A stretch of DNA of 64,000 nucleotides from contig JABWBR010000008.1 of assembly GCA_013360405.1 (NCBI GenBank), forward strand, positions 25,207 to 89,206. The letters are read 5' to 3'. The notes beneath the pieces were generated by a model. It saw nothing but the letters and a program-made list of their open reading frames with translations. It ran no database searches and had not been told where the DNA came from. Numbering within the stretch: the stretch's first letter is position 1; each line of letters opens with the position of its first letter. This document shows positions 53,316-62,829 of the stretch, piece after piece. The translations under genes were made by a program, and so were the position numbers. The stretch is from Saprospiraceae bacterium. Its GTDB lineage: Bacteria; Bacteroidota; Bacteroidia; Chitinophagales; Saprospiraceae.

Positions 53316-54632
53316 TTAAATGAGCTGGTCAAGGAGTAAACACCCCAGCAGCCCCACTACGGAGACGATCGTTTCCATCACCGTCCAGGATTTGAGTGTT
53401 TGTACTATAGTAAGATTAAAATATTCTTTAAACAACCAAAAACCGGTATCATTCACCTGGGAGCAGGTCAGGCTGCCGGCGCCGGTGGCCAATACCAACA
53501 ACTCCGGACTGGCATGACCGCCGGTGGCCAGCGGTGCGGCGATACCCGCTGCGGTCAGGGCGGCTACCGTGGCCGAACCCAACGCGATGCGCAGGGCTGC
53601 GGCTATGCTCCAGGCAAGCAACAGGGGCGACATATTACTGGCATTAAACAATTTGACCAGGTAATCGCCCGCCTGGCTGTCAACCAATACCTGTTTGAAT
53701 GCCCCGCCCCCGCCGATAATCAACATTATCATGGCAACGGGTTTGACCGCATTGGCGAAGCCATCCATGATGTCGCTCCATTTGCGACCCAAACCCACGC
53801 CAAGCGTATAGGCGCCCAGCAATAAGGCTAGCAAAAGCGCGATAACGGGGTCGCCGATAAACGAAAGAATGGTCAGCATCGGGTTGCCTTCCGGCAAGGT
53901 TAATTTGGCGACAGCCGCGCCGGCCATTAGCAAAACCGGCGTCAATGCCGTAAAGACGGCTATAGAAAAGCCGGGTACCCGGTGGGGGTTATCGGGTTCG
54001 GACTGCATGAGCCCCTCCGGCAGCGTCGTCCATGTATTTTTAAACGAACTGCCAAACAGCCAGCCGGCTACCAAAATAGCCGGAAACGCTATTACGAGCC
54101 CGTATAACAGCGTCAGCGTGATATCGGCCTGATAGGCCACTGCCACTGCGGTAGGCGCCGGGTGCGGCGGCAAAAAACCATGCGTGACCGACAAAGCCGC
54201 GATCATAGGAATGCCTACATACAACAGCGGTAAACGCGTAGACACCGTAACGGCAAAAATGAGGGGGATGACGATCAGAAAACCCACCGTGTAAAACAGC
54301 GGAATGCCGATGATAAATCCGGTGAGCATCAAAGCCCAGGGCACCCTGCGCGGGCCAAAAATTGCCACCAACCTCGAAGTAATGACCCTGGCAGCTCCAC
54401 TTTCCGCTATAAGCGCGCCGAGCATAGCCCCAAAACCCAGCATCAGCGCCAGTTCGCCCAGGGTATCCCCCACCCCTTTTTTGATAGACCCTACTACCTG
54501 GACTATAGGCATGCCTTCGGCTAAACCTACGCCCACCGCTACTATGATAAGCGCAATAAATGCATTAAACCGCAGTGCGATGACCAGAACAAGCAGCAGC
54601 GCAATACCCAATGCAATAATGATTAACGGCAT
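53316..54632 (-). CDS. gntP: Gluconate:H+ symporter GntP family
   Basis: A 438-residue inner-membrane transporter with about 12-14 spans. GntP family segments are visible: MLGFGAMLGALIAESGAARVI, GFLPPHPAPTAVAVAY, GGGGAFKQVLVDSQAGDYL and GSLTCSQVNDTGFWLFKEYF. It imports gluconate or a related sugar acid with protons. It lies between the gluconokinase and the 6-phosphogluconate dehydrogenase genes, with gaps of three and 13 bases, making gluconate the probable substrate. Confidence 0.92.
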   Translation of the reverse strand: MPLIIIALGIALLLVLVIALRFNAFIALIIVAVGVGLAEGMPIVQVVGSIKKGVGDTLGELALMLGFGAMLGALIAESGAARVITSRLVAIFGPRRVPWALMLTGFIIGIPLFYTVGFLIVIPLIFAVTVSTRLPLLYVGIPMIAALSVTHGFLPPHPAPTAVAVAYQADITLTLLYGLVIAFPAILVAGWLFGSSFKNTWTTLPEGLMQSEPDNPHRVPGFSIAVFTALTPVLLMAGAAVAKLTLPEGNPMLTILSFIGDPVIALLLALLLGAYTLGVGLGRKWSDIMDGFANAVKPVAMIMLIIGGGGAFKQVLVDSQAGDYLVKLFNASNMSPLLLAWSIAAALRIALGSATVAALTAAGIAAPLATGGHASPELLVLATGAGSLTCSQVNDTGFWLFKEYFNLTIVQTLKSWTVMETIVSVVGLLGCLLLDQLI

Positions 54633-54635
54633 GAT

Positions 54636-56078
54636 TTACAGGTATTTGTATTTTTTTAATAATAATTTAAATTCAAAAAACGAATCGCGATAGGTCTCGT
54701 GGTTAGGGGTATTTGGATAAAATGCGATTGAATCCTGTTCTACGGCGCCAAACTCCTGTCCTGTTAAGGCTTTTCGGGCCAATACAGCGGCGCCCCAGGC
54801 GGAAAGTTCTTCTGTGTGGCTCAGACAAACCTCTGTGCCAAAAATATCGGCGGCCATCTGCATAAAAAACGGCGATGCGGCCATACCTCCACTCATCACA
54901 ATACGGGAAAAGGCGGTATAGCCTCCGGTACTTTGCATTTCCTCAAGAATGAGATGTAAATTAAATAAAATTCCCTCCAAGGCAGCACGCAGCAAGTGAG
55001 CCGGCCGGTGCCGGTGCGTGAGCCCGGAAAAAGCTGCCTGTGCCGAGGCATTCCACAAAGGCGCCCGCTCCCCCATCAGATAAGGCAGAAAAAGTAATCC
55101 CTCGCTGCCTGCGGGCGCTTGAGCGGCGAGATCGAAGCGCTTTTGATAATTGGTACGCCCTACGCCGAAGAGGCTGTTGTTGAGCCATTCCCAGGCGTTG
55201 CCACCGTTGTTGGAAGCGCCGCCGAACACGTATTGCCCTTGCGAGAGAATGTAGCAAAATAGCCGGCCATGCGGGTTGATCACAGGCGCCGGCGCATTGC
55301 TGCGCAGCGCAGCGCTGGTGCCCACTGTCATCACAGCTTGTCCCGGCTCGGTGATTCCCGCGCCCAGGTTGGCCAGGCAGCCGTCGCTGGCGCCTATAAC
55401 GATGGGAATTTCGGCCAGGATTTTGAGGGCAGATACGAGTATTTTTTCGGATGGAACCGGCTGGGAAAGTTGCGCTCGATGGATGTGTGCGTAGCGCAAC
55501 GCTTCCTCACACCAGTCCAGTTGGCGAATGTCAAACAAACCTGTTGCTGACGCGATAGAAAAATCGACCAGCCATTCGCCCGTAAGCCTAAAAATGATAT
55601 ATTCCTTGAGAGAAACCCACTTCGAAGCTTTTTTGCACAACTCCGGTTCGTACTTACTCCACCAGCGCAATTTGCATAGCGGTGACATCGGGTGAATGGG
55701 CGTTCCTGTACGCTCATAAAGCTGCTTGCCTAAGCTTTTTCTATTGAGTATAGCCGCTTCCTCCACACTGCGGTTATCCGACCAGAGCACAGCCCGGGTA
55801 AGCGGCCTTCCACCGGCGTCTACTGCAAAAATGCTATGCATAGCGCCGCTCAAGCCGATACCGGTTATCGGCATTTGCAAGGTGCGGATCAAAGCGAGCA
55901 GACAATGAAGCGTTTTACGGAAAACATGCTCCGGGTCTTGTTCCACAACATCCGGATGGGGTGAAAAAGTGGGATAATACCCCCGTTTTACAGCCAGTGT
56001 CAGCCCATTGTCGTCGAAAGCGACCGCTTTTACCGCAGTAGTGCCCACATCAAGACCGATATATATTGCCGGCGTCAA
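54636..56078 (-). CDS. gntK: Gluconokinase (FGGY family)
   Basis: A 480-residue FGGY carbohydrate kinase. N-terminal phosphate motif YIGLDVGTTAVKAVAFDDNG, then GIGLSGAMHSIFAVD, SDNRS, and in the second half IVIGASDGCLANLGAG, FGGASNNGGNAWEWLN, MSGGMAASPFFMQ. Together with GntP and Gnd it is assigned to gluconate phosphorylation. The start is a TTG codon: no ATG lies between the upstream stop and the conserved motif. It heads the operon and is divergent from the large ThuA/dehydrogenase gene, 57 bases away. Confidence 0.9.
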   Translation of the reverse strand: MTPAIYIGLDVGTTAVKAVAFDDNGLTLAVKRGYYPTFSPHPDVVEQDPEHVFRKTLHCLLALIRTLQMPITGIGLSGAMHSIFAVDAGGRPLTRAVLWSDNRSVEEAAILNRKSLGKQLYERTGTPIHPMSPLCKLRWWSKYEPELCKKASKWVSLKEYIIFRLTGEWLVDFSIASATGLFDIRQLDWCEEALRYAHIHRAQLSQPVPSEKILVSALKILAEIPIVIGASDGCLANLGAGITEPGQAVMTVGTSAALRSNAPAPVINPHGRLFCYILSQGQYVFGGASNNGGNAWEWLNNSLFGVGRTNYQKRFDLAAQAPAGSEGLLFLPYLMGERAPLWNASAQAAFSGLTHRHRPAHLLRAALEGILFNLHLILEEMQSTGGYTAFSRIVMSGGMAASPFFMQMAADIFGTEVCLSHTEELSAWGAAVLARKALTGQEFGAVEQDSIAFYPNTPNHETYRDSFFEFKLLLKKYKYL

Positions 56079-56085
56079 GCTTTTT

Positions 56086-56115
56086 TTTGAAGTGAAGATA
56101 GAATTTCTATATTTG
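56086..56115 (+). promoter_or_regulatory. Predicted promoter for the ThuA/dehydrogenase gene
   Basis: TTTG, an 18-base spacer and TATATTTG, ending 20 bases before the ATG. The -33 box lies close to the divergent gntK start, so the two operons share a compact control region. Confidence 0.5.
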
Positions 56116-56135
56116 AAACCTAAATCTATCTACAC

Positions 56136-59100
56136 ATGCCATCTTCCGCAAAATCACTTCAACACGGCGTCGCTAAGCTACTGTGGTTCTTATGTATAGC
56201 ATTACTGACTTATAGCTCTGTCAGTTGCTCAAAAGTTAAGCCGAGGGTATTGGTTTTTTCTAAAACGGCGGGTTACAGACACGCCTCTATCCCAGCGGGC
56301 AGAGAAGCCATTGCAAAATTGGGCGCCCAACACAAATTCAGCGTAGACTTCACAGAAGACGCCGCTTATTTTGCGGAAGACAGCCTCAAGCGCTACAGCG
56401 CGGTTATCTTTCTAAATACCACCGGCGACGTGCTGAACCACAGGCAGCAAGCTGATTTTGAAAGGTTTATTCAAGCAGGAGGAGGTTATGTGGGTGTCCA
56501 CTCGGCCAGCGACACCGAATACGACTGGCCCTGGTACGGCAAACTTTGCGGAGCTTATTTCGACAGCCACCCGAAAATTCAAGAGGCCGATCTTCAGGTT
56601 ATCGATCACCAGCACCCTGCTACCGATTCGCTTCCCGACCTGTGGAAAAGAACCGACGAGTGGTACAACCTCCGCGACATCAAACAGGATTTGAAGGTGC
56701 TCGTCAAAATAGACGAAAAAAGCTACGAAGGCGGCAAAAACGGCGATACGCACCCTATGTCCTGGTACCACGACTACGACGGCGGCCGCGCTTTTTATAC
56801 CGCTATGGGGCATACCTCGGAAAGCTATCAGGAACCCCTCTATCTCAAGCACTTATGGGGCGGCATTCAATATGCCATGGGCAATAAAGCAAAACTGGAC
56901 TACAAAAAAGCCCGCACGCACCGGGTACCCGAGGATAACCGGTTTTCAAAAGTAGTGTTAGACGAAAACCTCAACGAGCCAATGGAGATGGATTTTCTGC
57001 CCGATGGCAATATCCTGTTTATCGAACGCCGGGGCGCCATGAAGGTATTCGACACCAAAACGCAGCAAACTACGCAAGTTGCCGAACTAGACGTATTCAC
57101 CGAGTTGGAAGACGGCCTGCTCGGCCTCGCCCTCGACCCCGATTATAAGGTCAACCACTGGATTTATCTATTTTATTCGCCGCCCGGCCCTGAGCACAAG
57201 CAACATGTGTCCCGGTTTGAATATTTCGAAGGCAAGCTGAACCTGGATTCTGAAAAAGTAGTATTGGTGATCCCCAACCAGCGCGACGAGTGCTGCCATT
57301 CGGCGGGATGCCTTGAATTTGGGCCCGACGGGCTTTTGTATATTTCTGTGGGCGACAATACCAATCCCTTTGCTTCTTCTGGATATGCCCCCATCGACGA
57401 AAGTCCGGGGCGCTCGGCCTGGGATGCCCAGAAATCCTCCGGCAATGCCAACGATTTCAGGGGTAAGATCCTGCGCATCAAACCCAAATCTGATGGAACC
57501 TATACAATTCCCGACGGCAACTTATTTCCCAAAGACGGCTCCAGGGGAAAACCCGAGATCTACGTCATGGGCAATCGCAATCCCTACCGCACGGCCATAG
57601 ATCCCAAAACCAATTACCTCTACTGGGGCGAAGTAGGCCCCGATGCAGGGGATGACGGCGAAAACCGGGGACCTCGCGGCTACGACGAAGTCAACCAGGC
57701 CAAAACTGCCGGTTTTTTCGGCTGGCCTTATTTTATCGGCGACAACAAGCCGTATTACGATTACAATTTTGCTTTAAAAAAGTCGGGGCAACTATTTGAT
57801 CCTCAGCATCCCATAAACAATTCACCCAATAATACCGGTATACAGGACCTTCCCCCCGCCCAGCCGGCGATGGTGTGGTATCCTTACGGCGACTCACCCG
57901 ATTTTCCTCATACCGGCAGGGGTGGGAGAAACGCCATGGCCGGACCGGTGTATTATGCCGATATGTTTGCGGATTCGGAAACCCGCCTGCCGGATTACTA
58001 CGACGGCAAATTCTTCATGTACGACTGGATGCGCAACTGGATTTTAGCCGTCACTTTCGACGAAAAGGGCAATTACGAGAAGTTGGAACCCTTTCTATCT
58101 CATCTGAAATTTGACAAAATAATCGACATGGTGCTGAGCCCCGACGGCGAATTGTACATGCTCGAATACGGTACCACCTGGTTTGCCCACAATCCCGATG
58201 CCCGGCTCATCAAAATCGAATACGAAAGCGGCAACCGCAAGCCGCAGGCCGTCATTACTGCCGACAAAACCGCCGGCGCTCTACCGCTGACCGTACAGGT
58301 AAGCGCCGACTCCTCCCTCGATTTCGACGGAGACGCCATCACCTACAGCTGGTCGACCAGCGAAAAAGCCGAAACCGGCATAACCAGCGCACAGACTTCA
58401 TTTACATTTACCACTCCCGGCGATCACTTCATAACCTTGACTGTTACCGACAAAGAAGGAAAACAAGGTACGGCCAAACTCAAAGTCATTGCCGGCAACG
58501 AACCGCCCGCCGTCAAAATTGATGTAGCCGGCAATAGCATGTTTTATTGGGACAACTCCACAATCCATTACGAAGTAAAAGTCAGCGACGCCGAAGACGG
58601 CAGCCTGGCTGCTAAGTCCATCTCGCCAAAAAGCGTGCGGTTTACCATCGACTACCTGGAAAACAGCGAGGACCTCACCCTCATCGCCCAGGGGCACATG
58701 CAAGACCCCTTGCCCGCCAACCTGGCCAACGGCAGAGCGCTGATGAACGAAAGCGACTGCAAAGCCTGCCACGTCGTCGACAACAAATCGGTGGGGCCCA
58801 GCTACATAGACATTTCCAAGCGATACGAGAAAGACCCTAAAGCCGTCTCAAAACTGGGCGAAAAAATCATCAAAGGCGGCGGGGGCAATTGGGGCGAAAC
58901 CGCTATGGCGGCGCACCCGCAATTCAAAAAAGCAGAAGCAGAATCTATCGCAGCGTACATTCTGTCGCTGGGCAAACCCGTGGAATTCCCTCCTGGTCCG
59001 CCGCTGAAAAGCAAATACGTTTTCCCAACCAAACCGCAGACTACCGGCGTGTACGTCTTCATGGCCTCTTACCAGGACAAAGGCGGCAAGGACGCTTCGC

Positions 59101-59558
59101 CGGCCAGCGGCAGGGATATGGTCAAACTGGCGTATCCTTCCTTCCAGGCAGAAGATTACGAAGAAGCAAGCATGGGCATTTTACACGCCGAAATGGAAGA
59201 TTTCCAGGGTGGCGCGCTAAAGGGCATCATTTTTACACCCGGAGTGGTGCATATCGGTTTTACTAAAATAGACCTCACGGGGGTACGACGCTTACAAATT
59301 AGCACAGTAGCCAATAAAAAAGACATGGCGGGCGGATTGCTCGAAATCCATGCCGATGCGGTAGATGGCGCCTTGCTGGGTACGGTAGAGATCCGCGCAG
59401 AACAAGAAGGGAACATTCCCAGAGAGATTTGGTGTTCAATCAAGCCCATCAACGGGAAACACAAACTGTTTCTGGTTAACAGGCAGGCGAACAAGGGGGC
59501 CGACAAAGCATTTTTCGTAGATCGGCTTTATTTATCCAACCAAGCAGCCGAGCAATGA
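56136..59558 (+). CDS. ThuA / PQQ-type sugar dehydrogenase / PKD / cytochrome c lipoprotein
   Basis: A 1140-residue multidomain lipoprotein (lipobox SSVSC, Cys31). Domains in order: ThuA-like amidotransferase fold (37-250, RVLVFSKTAGYRHASIPAG to HLWGGIQYAMG); sugar/sorbosone dehydrogenase beta-propeller (about 265-690, LNEPMEMDFLPDGNILFIER, EDGLLGLALDPD, RNPYRTAIDPKTN); PKD domain (about 710-790, PLTVQVSADSSLDFDGDAIT); cytochrome c domain with heme motif CKACH (875-879); and a C-terminal carbohydrate-binding-like beta domain (about 1000-1135). It is likely outer-surface or periplasmic, oxidising a sugar and passing electrons to the heme. Divergent from the gluconate operon. Confidence 0.9.
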   Translation: MPSSAKSLQHGVAKLLWFLCIALLTYSSVSCSKVKPRVLVFSKTAGYRHASIPAGREAIAKLGAQHKFSVDFTEDAAYFAEDSLKRYSAVIFLNTTGDVLNHRQQADFERFIQAGGGYVGVHSASDTEYDWPWYGKLCGAYFDSHPKIQEADLQVIDHQHPATDSLPDLWKRTDEWYNLRDIKQDLKVLVKIDEKSYEGGKNGDTHPMSWYHDYDGGRAFYTAMGHTSESYQEPLYLKHLWGGIQYAMGNKAKLDYKKARTHRVPEDNRFSKVVLDENLNEPMEMDFLPDGNILFIERRGAMKVFDTKTQQTTQVAELDVFTELEDGLLGLALDPDYKVNHWIYLFYSPPGPEHKQHVSRFEYFEGKLNLDSEKVVLVIPNQRDECCHSAGCLEFGPDGLLYISVGDNTNPFASSGYAPIDESPGRSAWDAQKSSGNANDFRGKILRIKPKSDGTYTIPDGNLFPKDGSRGKPEIYVMGNRNPYRTAIDPKTNYLYWGEVGPDAGDDGENRGPRGYDEVNQAKTAGFFGWPYFIGDNKPYYDYNFALKKSGQLFDPQHPINNSPNNTGIQDLPPAQPAMVWYPYGDSPDFPHTGRGGRNAMAGPVYYADMFADSETRLPDYYDGKFFMYDWMRNWILAVTFDEKGNYEKLEPFLSHLKFDKIIDMVLSPDGELYMLEYGTTWFAHNPDARLIKIEYESGNRKPQAVITADKTAGALPLTVQVSADSSLDFDGDAITYSWSTSEKAETGITSAQTSFTFTTPGDHFITLTVTDKEGKQGTAKLKVIAGNEPPAVKIDVAGNSMFYWDNSTIHYEVKVSDAEDGSLAAKSISPKSVRFTIDYLENSEDLTLIAQGHMQDPLPANLANGRALMNESDCKACHVVDNKSVGPSYIDISKRYEKDPKAVSKLGEKIIKGGGGNWGETAMAAHPQFKKAEAESIAAYILSLGKPVEFPPGPPLKSKYVFPTKPQTTGVYVFMASYQDKGGKDASPASGRDMVKLAYPSFQAEDYEEASMGILHAEMEDFQGGALKGIIFTPGVVHIGFTKIDLTGVRRLQISTVANKKDMAGGLLEIHADAVDGALLGTVEIRAEQEGNIPREIWCSIKPINGKHKLFLVNRQANKGADKAFFVDRLYLSNQAAEQ

Positions 59559-59636
59559 GTCAAAGGTTTGGCCAAACAACATAAAATCGCCAATTTTGCG
59601 GGCGGAAAGAGAAAAGCCTAACCAAAAACGCCTTTC

Positions 59637-60107
59637 ATGCCGCAAAAAATTGCTGTTTTCCCCGGGTCCTTCGATCCCATTACCACCGGTCATGTCGATT
59701 TAGTAGCGCGCGCGTTGCCCCTGTTCGACAAAATCATCGTCGCCATTGGTGTCAACACACAAAAACAAACCTTATTTAGCCTGGAGCAGCGCATCCAGTG
59801 GCTGGAAGTCGTATTTGCCCATGAAAACCGGATAGCGGTGGATTATTTCGAAAACCTGACCGCGCATTACTGCACGCGCATAGGCGCCAATTTTTTGCTA
59901 CGGGGCCTCCGCAACGCTTCCGATTTCGATTACGAAAAGACCATTTCACAACTCAACCATATTGTGGGAAATGGTATTGAAACTATTTTCCTGATCAGTC
60001 AACCGGCGTACTCACATATTAGTTCTACTATAGTGCGGGAGATCATAAAGGGAGGGGGCGATGCGTCGCCGTTTATTCCCGGGCAAGTGATTATTCCGGC
60101 GAAGTAA
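59637..60107 (+). CDS. coaD: Phosphopantetheine adenylyltransferase
   Basis: CoaD adenylates 4'-phosphopantetheine in CoA synthesis. The 156-residue product has the nucleotidyltransferase motif FPGSFDPITTGHVDLV with HxGH-type TGH, LLRGLRNASDFDYE, and the ISSTIVREI signature with ISS-T-R. Length is exactly typical. It follows the large lipoprotein gene by 78 bases and precedes a hairpin element. Confidence 0.97.
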   Translation: MPQKIAVFPGSFDPITTGHVDLVARALPLFDKIIVAIGVNTQKQTLFSLEQRIQWLEVVFAHENRIAVDYFENLTAHYCTRIGANFLLRGLRNASDFDYEKTISQLNHIVGNGIETIFLISQPAYSHISSTIVREIIKGGGDASPFIPGQVIIPAK

Positions 60108-60131
60108 TGGACTTGATTATGGCTTTTTTTA

Positions 60132-60207
60132 TTAACCACAGAGTTACACGGAGTTCACACAGAGTTCCACTGAGCTAGATTTTGACTCTGTGAAACTCTG
60201 TGGTTAA
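60132..60207. repeat. ACCACAGAGTTACAC hairpin element
   Basis: A 14-bp perfect stem (arm TTAACCACAGAGTT, 60132-60145, complement 60194-60207) around a loop that repeats GGAGTTCACACAGAGT-type units. A T-run on the left and A-run on the right would make it a bidirectional terminator. The first 15 bases recur at 16089. Confidence 0.8.
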
Positions 60208-60228
60208 AAATTACAACTTGAAACTAGC

Positions 60229-60927
60229 ATGTCCGATCAAAGCTACAGTTGGATCTTATTTGACGCAGACAACACACTACTCGACTTCGACAGTTCAGAA
60301 CGGCAGGCCCTGCAACAAACCCTCGAAGAAAACGGCCTACCTTGCGACGACGAGATCCTGGCCTTATATAACCAGATCAACAAAGCTTGCTGGCATGCCT
60401 TCGAAAGCGGGCAGATCAGCCGGCAGCAATTGCGCACGCTGCGATTTGAACAGTTTTTCGGCGCGATAAACGCTACGGCTGATATTCCGGTGTTTTCACA
60501 GCGCTACCTCTACCACCTGTCCCAATCAGCTTATGTAATCGAAGGAGCGGGGCATTTGCTTGCGCAATTGCATATCCATTTCCAAATGGCTCTTATTACC
60601 AACGGATTAAGAGATGTACAGCGTTCCAGATTAGAATTATCAGGCATTCAGCACTATTTTCAGGAAGTCATCATTTCTGACGAAGCCGGGTTTTCAAAGC
60701 CCCATACCGGCTTTTTTGATTTTACTTTTGATAAAATAGGATCGCCGCCCCGCAAAGAAGTTATCGTAGTTGGCGACAGCCTCAACGCCGATATCGGCGG
60801 CGGCAACGCCTACGGACTCCACACGTGTTGGTACAACCCCGAAAAGTCCGAAAACCAGTCGGGCATATCGCCGACCTTTGAAATTCACGACCTCGCAGAA
60901 TTGCGTAATTTGTTATTGACAAACTAA
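60229..60927 (+). CDS. YjjG-type HAD phosphatase
   Basis: A 232-residue HAD phosphatase. Motif I LLFDADNTLLDFD (nucleophile Asp), an all-helical cap (20-90), motif II LITNGL, and motif III Lys followed by VVGDSLNADIGGG (motif IV). The YjjG family (noncanonical pyrimidine nucleotidases) shares the DADNTLLDFD motif and length. It may clear modified nucleotides. The start at ATG gives MSDQSYSWILFD. Confidence 0.87.
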   Translation: MSDQSYSWILFDADNTLLDFDSSERQALQQTLEENGLPCDDEILALYNQINKACWHAFESGQISRQQLRTLRFEQFFGAINATADIPVFSQRYLYHLSQSAYVIEGAGHLLAQLHIHFQMALITNGLRDVQRSRLELSGIQHYFQEVIISDEAGFSKPHTGFFDFTFDKIGSPPRKEVIVVGDSLNADIGGGNAYGLHTCWYNPEKSENQSGISPTFEIHDLAELRNLLLTN

Positions 60928-60955
60928 CCATAAATCACCACATAACAACCAGATT

Positions 60956-62587
60956 ATGTCAAACGCATTTTTCAAAGTTCCACACGCAGTCAACGAACCC
61001 GTGTTGAGCTATAAGCCGGGATCGCCGGAACGCGCTGAATTAAAGGCCGCCATCGCCACTCTGAAATCGCATCAGTTGGAACTACCCATGCACATCGGTG
61101 GCAAACCTGTTTTTACCAACGAAAGAAAAGCCATCCATCCGCCCCACGAGTTGTCGCACACGCTGGGTTATTACTCCCGCGCCGACGCCTCGCATGTAAA
61201 AATGGCCATCGATGCGGCCATGAAAGCCAAAAAAGACTGGGAAAACATGCCCTGGCAAGAGCGCGCGGCCATTTTCCTGAAAGCAGCCGATTTACTCGCC
61301 GGTCCCTACCGCGCCAAAATGAATGCCGCCACCATGCTGGGGCAGTCCAAAAACGTCTTCCAGGCGGAAATCGACTGCGTAGCCGAGTTGTGCGACTTCT
61401 TCCGCTACAACGTGCAATACATGACGGAAATATACCAGCAGCAGCCCAATAGCGCGCCGTTGACCTGGAACCGAATGGAATACCGGGCGCTGGAAGGTTT
61501 CGTTTTTGCGCTTACGCCATTCAACTTTACGTCAATCGCGGGCAACCTGCCCTCTTCGCCTGCCATCATGGGCAATACCGTAGTGTGGAAACCGGCAGAA
61601 ACGCAAATTTATTCCGCTGCGGTTATCATGGAAGTATTCGAAGCAGCCGGATTGCCGCCCGGTGTCATCAACCTCTTGTTTGTAAGCGGTCCCACGGCCG
61701 GCGAGGTCATCTTCAACCACCGCGACTTCGGCGGCATTCACTTCACCGGCAGCACGGGCATTTTCCAGCAATTGTGGCAGACCATCGGCGCCAACCTGAG
61801 CAAATACAAATCATACCCTCGCATAGTGGGCGAAACCGGCGGCAAAGATTTCGTGATGGTGCATGCTTCTGCCAATCCCAAGGCCGTGGCTACCGCCCTT
61901 TCGCGCGGCGCTTTTGAATACCAGGGGCAAAAATGTTCGGCCGCTTCCCGGGCTTACATACCCAAAAGCCTGTGGAAAGAGGTCAAAACATTATTGGTAG
62001 AAGATATTCAATCTTTTAAAATAGGTTCTCCGGAAGATTTTACTAACTTTGTCAACGCTGTCATCGACGAAAGAGCCTTTGACAAAATTACCGGCTACAT
62101 AGCCCAGGCAAAAAATGACAGTGGTGTCGAGATCATAGCGGGTGGAAACTTTGATAAATCAACGGGTTACTTTATCGAACCTACCGTGATGGTAGTCCAG
62201 GATCCCCACTACATCACCATGTGTGAAGAACTGTTCGGCCCCGTATTGACGATCTACGTCTACGACGACAAAGACTACGACAATACGCTGGAATTGCTCG
62301 ACAATACTTCGCCTTATGCCTTGACGGGCGCTATTTTTGCCACCGAAAGAAAGGCCGTGATGACCGCTTTCGAAAAACTGCGCCACGCTGCCGGCAATTT
62401 TTATATCAACGATAAACCTACCGGCGCGGTAGTAGGCCAGCAGCCTTTCGGCGGCGCCAGGGGGTCGGGTACTAACGACAAAGCGGGCTCCGTGCTCAAC
62501 CTGTACCGTTGGACTTCGCCGCGTGCCATCAAAGAGAATTTTGTATCGCCAACGGATTATCGCTATCCGTTTATGGCCGAAGAATAA
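60956..62587 (+). CDS. pruA: L-glutamate gamma-semialdehyde dehydrogenase
   Basis: A 543-residue aldehyde dehydrogenase that completes proline breakdown by oxidising glutamate semialdehyde to glutamate with NAD. Motifs: ALTPFNFTSIAGNLPSSPA, FTGSTGIF, GETGGKDFVMVH and the catalytic Cys in YQGQKCSAASRAYIP; the last residues are typical of the stand-alone PruA. No PutA domain is present, so proline dehydrogenase must be elsewhere. It is preceded by the HAD gene by 28 bases and followed by a clear terminator. Confidence 0.95.
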   Translation: MSNAFFKVPHAVNEPVLSYKPGSPERAELKAAIATLKSHQLELPMHIGGKPVFTNERKAIHPPHELSHTLGYYSRADASHVKMAIDAAMKAKKDWENMPWQERAAIFLKAADLLAGPYRAKMNAATMLGQSKNVFQAEIDCVAELCDFFRYNVQYMTEIYQQQPNSAPLTWNRMEYRALEGFVFALTPFNFTSIAGNLPSSPAIMGNTVVWKPAETQIYSAAVIMEVFEAAGLPPGVINLLFVSGPTAGEVIFNHRDFGGIHFTGSTGIFQQLWQTIGANLSKYKSYPRIVGETGGKDFVMVHASANPKAVATALSRGAFEYQGQKCSAASRAYIPKSLWKEVKTLLVEDIQSFKIGSPEDFTNFVNAVIDERAFDKITGYIAQAKNDSGVEIIAGGNFDKSTGYFIEPTVMVVQDPHYITMCEELFGPVLTIYVYDDKDYDNTLELLDNTSPYALTGAIFATERKAVMTAFEKLRHAAGNFYINDKPTGAVVGQQPFGGARGSGTNDKAGSVLNLYRWTSPRAIKENFVSPTDYRYPFMAEE

Positions 62588-62626
62588 TCCGCGAAAAGCG
62601 GATATAAGTCGCTAATAACAAATTGA

Positions 62627-62664
62627 GAAGGGTGTCTCTTGTAGAAGAGATGCCCTTCGTTTTT
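62627..62664 (+). terminator. Terminator after pruA
   Basis: A 14-bp stem (GAAGGGTGTCTCTT paired with AAGAGATGCCCTTC, two G-U pairs), GTAG loop and a T-run. It is a good intrinsic terminator 39 bases after the pruA stop, just before another GTGAG/CTCAC element. Confidence 0.85.
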
Positions 62665-62757
62665 GAGAGTGTGAGAGTGTGAGAAATTTGCAGGCCAGCC
62701 CGCGCCCAGATTGCGTCGGATCGCACCCTCTCACTCTCCCACCCTCTCACTCTCCAA
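62665..62757. repeat. GTGAG/CTCAC hairpin element between pruA and fbaA
   Basis: Left arm GAGAGTGTGAGAGTGTGAGA (62665-62684), a 39-base unique spacer, right arm CACCCTCTCACTCTCCCACC and CTCTCACTCTCC (62724-62757). It sits between tandem genes and after an independent terminator, so termination alone does not explain its presence. Confidence 0.75.
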
Positions 62758-62829
62758 CAAGGCCTTTCACGAAACTCCGAAGCAAATACAAAAATCGTAT
62801 ATTTGCCAGACAACTAACATTCACCACAT

